DNA of 7,217 bases from positions 1 to 7,217 of the forward strand of contig RPQV01000171.1 in the NCBI GenBank assembly GCA_003818595.1, read 5' to 3'. This stretch comes from Calditrichota bacterium (lineage in GTDB: Bacteria > Zhuqueibacterota > Zhuqueibacteria > Residuimicrobiales > Krinioviventaceae). Both the position numbers and the translations under genes were made by a program. Shown piece by piece: positions 6,175 to 7,217 of this stretch (position 1 is its first letter; each line of letters begins with the position of its first letter). The notes under the pieces are model-generated. The model saw only the letters and a program-made list of their open reading frames with translations, ran no database searches and was not told the origin of the DNA.

Positions 6175-7165
6175 CAGCCAACTTCCCTTTCTGAAAAATG
6201 CGAACCTGTTTTCGCTTGGGATCAAGCACGATGATGCGCTCCTGTGTATCAACAGCAAGGTCTAAATCAAAAGTATCCTGATCAAATTGATCCGCTGTGG
6301 CCACCGCGGTCTTTAATTCACCCAAAATAGTGATGATTTTAATCCGCGGAATCCCTTTCTCCGAGGTGACGAACGAACCGTCCGGCAACAGAGTAAAATG
6401 GGTGGGATTGCAGCAACCGCTGAATCCATCTATGGTCATCGACGATTTTTGAAAATAGGCCCGCAGGTCTCCTTCGGGCGTGTAATTTTCAAGCTGATGG
6501 CGCCCCGTATTGGCCGCCCATAAATAGCCGTCACCGTCAATCGCCACATCAAAGTAGGGGCTGGGAATGACAAAGCCCGGAGCTTCGCGCTCGTCATTTT
6601 TATCGCCAATGCGATTGAGCAATTCGCCGGATTTGTTAAATCGGTAAACCACCTTTTGGCCGGCATCCGCCACATAAACATCTTGATCACCGACGGCAAT
6701 CGAAGTCAGAACGGCGTCAACACCCAGATCGCGCCATTGAGTTTTGAGGGTTGCCGTGGAATCCAACACCTGAATTGACTCTCCCGCGGCAAGATAAATA
6801 TCGCCGGCAGCGTCAATGGCCAAGCTGCTCACCGGGCGGGTAGTCGGATACTCCGCCAGGTGAACACCTCGGTTGCTATAAACACGCAAAACTCGATCAC
6901 CGGTCACATATATTCTGTCATGTCGATCTACCGCCACTGCGTAGAGATTGATGAGCGGCACATCAAAAAAAATGGTCTGTTGGTAGCTGACCAAGTTTTG
7001 GCCGCTCGTCTCAAACGTCTGGATATCATACTCAAAAGGATTTTTCTGCGCATCCTGATCTTTATTCTCCCGCAGGGCCGACCAGCCGAAATAGAGAATG
7101 CCGATCACCGAGAGGATGGTGATCAACATCGTCAATCCGCGATCATTTTTAGCAGGCAACGCCAT
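6167..7165 (-). CDS. Membrane-anchored NHL-repeat beta-propeller protein
   Basis: A 332-residue protein with one N-terminal hydrophobic helix (about 11-29) after a short basic start, which should anchor it with the rest outside the cytoplasm. The body is a run of NHL-like blades of about 40-45 residues, seen as repeated hydrophobic-Ala-Val/Ile-Asp turns each followed by a short strand: YAVAVDRHDRIYV near 75-87, SLAIDAAGDIYLA near 114-126, SIAVGDQDVYVAD near 155-167, DVAIDGDGYLWAAN near 206-219, and DLAVDTQERIIVLD near 302-315. An unusual motif, GCCNPTHF, lies at 250-257. NHL propellers generally serve as binding platforms; no catalytic or haem motif is visible here. It is the first complete gene of the train and overlaps the small Tat gene. 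AGAAGG at 7177-7172, six bases before the ATG, supports this start. The partner or ligand is unknown. Confidence 0.88.
   Translation of the reverse strand: MALPAKNDRGLTMLITILSVIGILYFGWSALRENKDQDAQKNPFEYDIQTFETSGQNLVSYQQTIFFDVPLINLYAVAVDRHDRIYVTGDRVLRVYSNRGVHLAEYPTTRPVSSLAIDAAGDIYLAAGESIQVLDSTATLKTQWRDLGVDAVLTSIAVGDQDVYVADAGQKVVYRFNKSGELLNRIGDKNDEREAPGFVIPSPYFDVAIDGDGYLWAANTGRHQLENYTPEGDLRAYFQKSSMTIDGFSGCCNPTHFTLLPDGSFVTSEKGIPRIKIITILGELKTAVATADQFDQDTFDLDLAVDTQERIIVLDPKRKQVRIFQKGKLADG
6182..6187 (-). promoter_or_regulatory. Ribosome binding site of the small Tat gene, inside the NHL gene
   Basis: GGGAAG lies in the final codons of the NHL gene, seven bases before ATG 6174. It supports the internal start that places the twin-arginine motif at residues 3-4. 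Confidence 0.55.
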
Positions 7166-7171
7166 GATAGA

Positions 7172-7177
7172 CCTTCT
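7172..7177 (-). promoter_or_regulatory. Ribosome binding site of the NHL protein gene
   Basis: AGAAGG ends six bases before ATG 7165, normal spacing. It supports the assigned start, from which the N-terminal anchor helix begins at residue 11. Confidence 0.6.
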
Positions 7178-7217
7178 TTATTTTATGTTCTGTTGAGCGC
7201 ACCAGCTGACCTCCGTC
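7178..7217 (-). other. Possible 3' tail of an upstream gene
   Basis: The last 40 bases are too short to assign. All three minus-strand frames are open at the right edge. Two of them stop just before the NHL gene, one with TAA at 7180-7178 and one with TAA at 7185-7183. The third runs into the NHL gene before stopping. I see no hairpin or convincing promoter here, so the upstream neighbour is probably part of the same transcription unit. Confidence 0.25.

Noticed and set aside
6175..6258. Longer version of the small Tat protein starting at 6258
   Set aside because: The added 28 residues overlap the NHL gene and would move the twin-arginine motif away from the N-terminus. The start at 6174 has a ribosome site.
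2309..7165. Possible c-type haem proteins or quinoprotein dehydrogenase
   Set aside because: No C-x2-C-H motif was found in any of the translated proteins, and the propeller proteins lack recognisable PQQ/calcium site residues.
1..7217. CRISPR arrays, insertion sequences, tRNA or rRNA genes, long repeats
   Set aside because: No spaced direct repeats, transposase-like frames or RNA gene signatures were seen. Nearly the whole window is accounted for by coding sequence.

Overview
The window is a single tightly packed minus-strand gene train. I find six genes with 0 to 28 bases between them or short overlaps, and no gene on the plus strand. It starts upstream of the right edge and runs off the left edge, so neither the promoter nor the terminator is visible. 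Base composition is moderate, Shine-Dalgarno sites are ordinary, and two genes encode twin-arginine (Tat) signal peptides next to polytopic iron-sulfur membrane proteins. This points to a Gram-negative-type anaerobic or facultative bacterium with a respiratory or redox-balancing lifestyle. A FCB- or Planctomycetes-like lineage is a guess from the style of the beta-propeller proteins, not something the sequence proves.

In transcription order (right to left) the genes are: (1) a membrane-anchored NHL-type beta-propeller protein, 7165-6167; (2) a 73-residue Tat-exported protein with four cysteines, 6174-5953, overlapping gene 1 by 8 nt; (3) a Tat-exported ferredoxin with four [4Fe-4S] motifs, NapG-like, 5943-5356; (4) a polytopic NapH/NosR-like membrane polyferredoxin, 5336-4044; (5) a membrane protein with three N-terminal transmembrane helices, a short coiled coil and a PQQ-type beta-propeller, 4015-2309; (6) a large fused NADH-oxidising flavoprotein (NuoE, a second thioredoxin-like 2Fe-2S domain, NuoF and a C-terminal ferredoxin), 2308 to beyond position 1, beginning directly after the stop codon of gene 5.

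Taken together the genes look like an electron-transfer machine that crosses the membrane. The diaphorase would exchange electrons with NAD(P)H in the cytoplasm. The NapH-like protein would carry cluster-binding sites on its cytoplasmic face and further cysteines on the outer face. The NapG-like ferredoxin and the small cysteine protein would sit outside, with two propeller proteins as scaffolds or docking platforms. The individual families are recognisable, but I do not recognise the combination as a named complex. The terminal catalytic subunit ([FeFe]-hydrogenase, formate dehydrogenase or another) is not in the window and may lie past the left edge.
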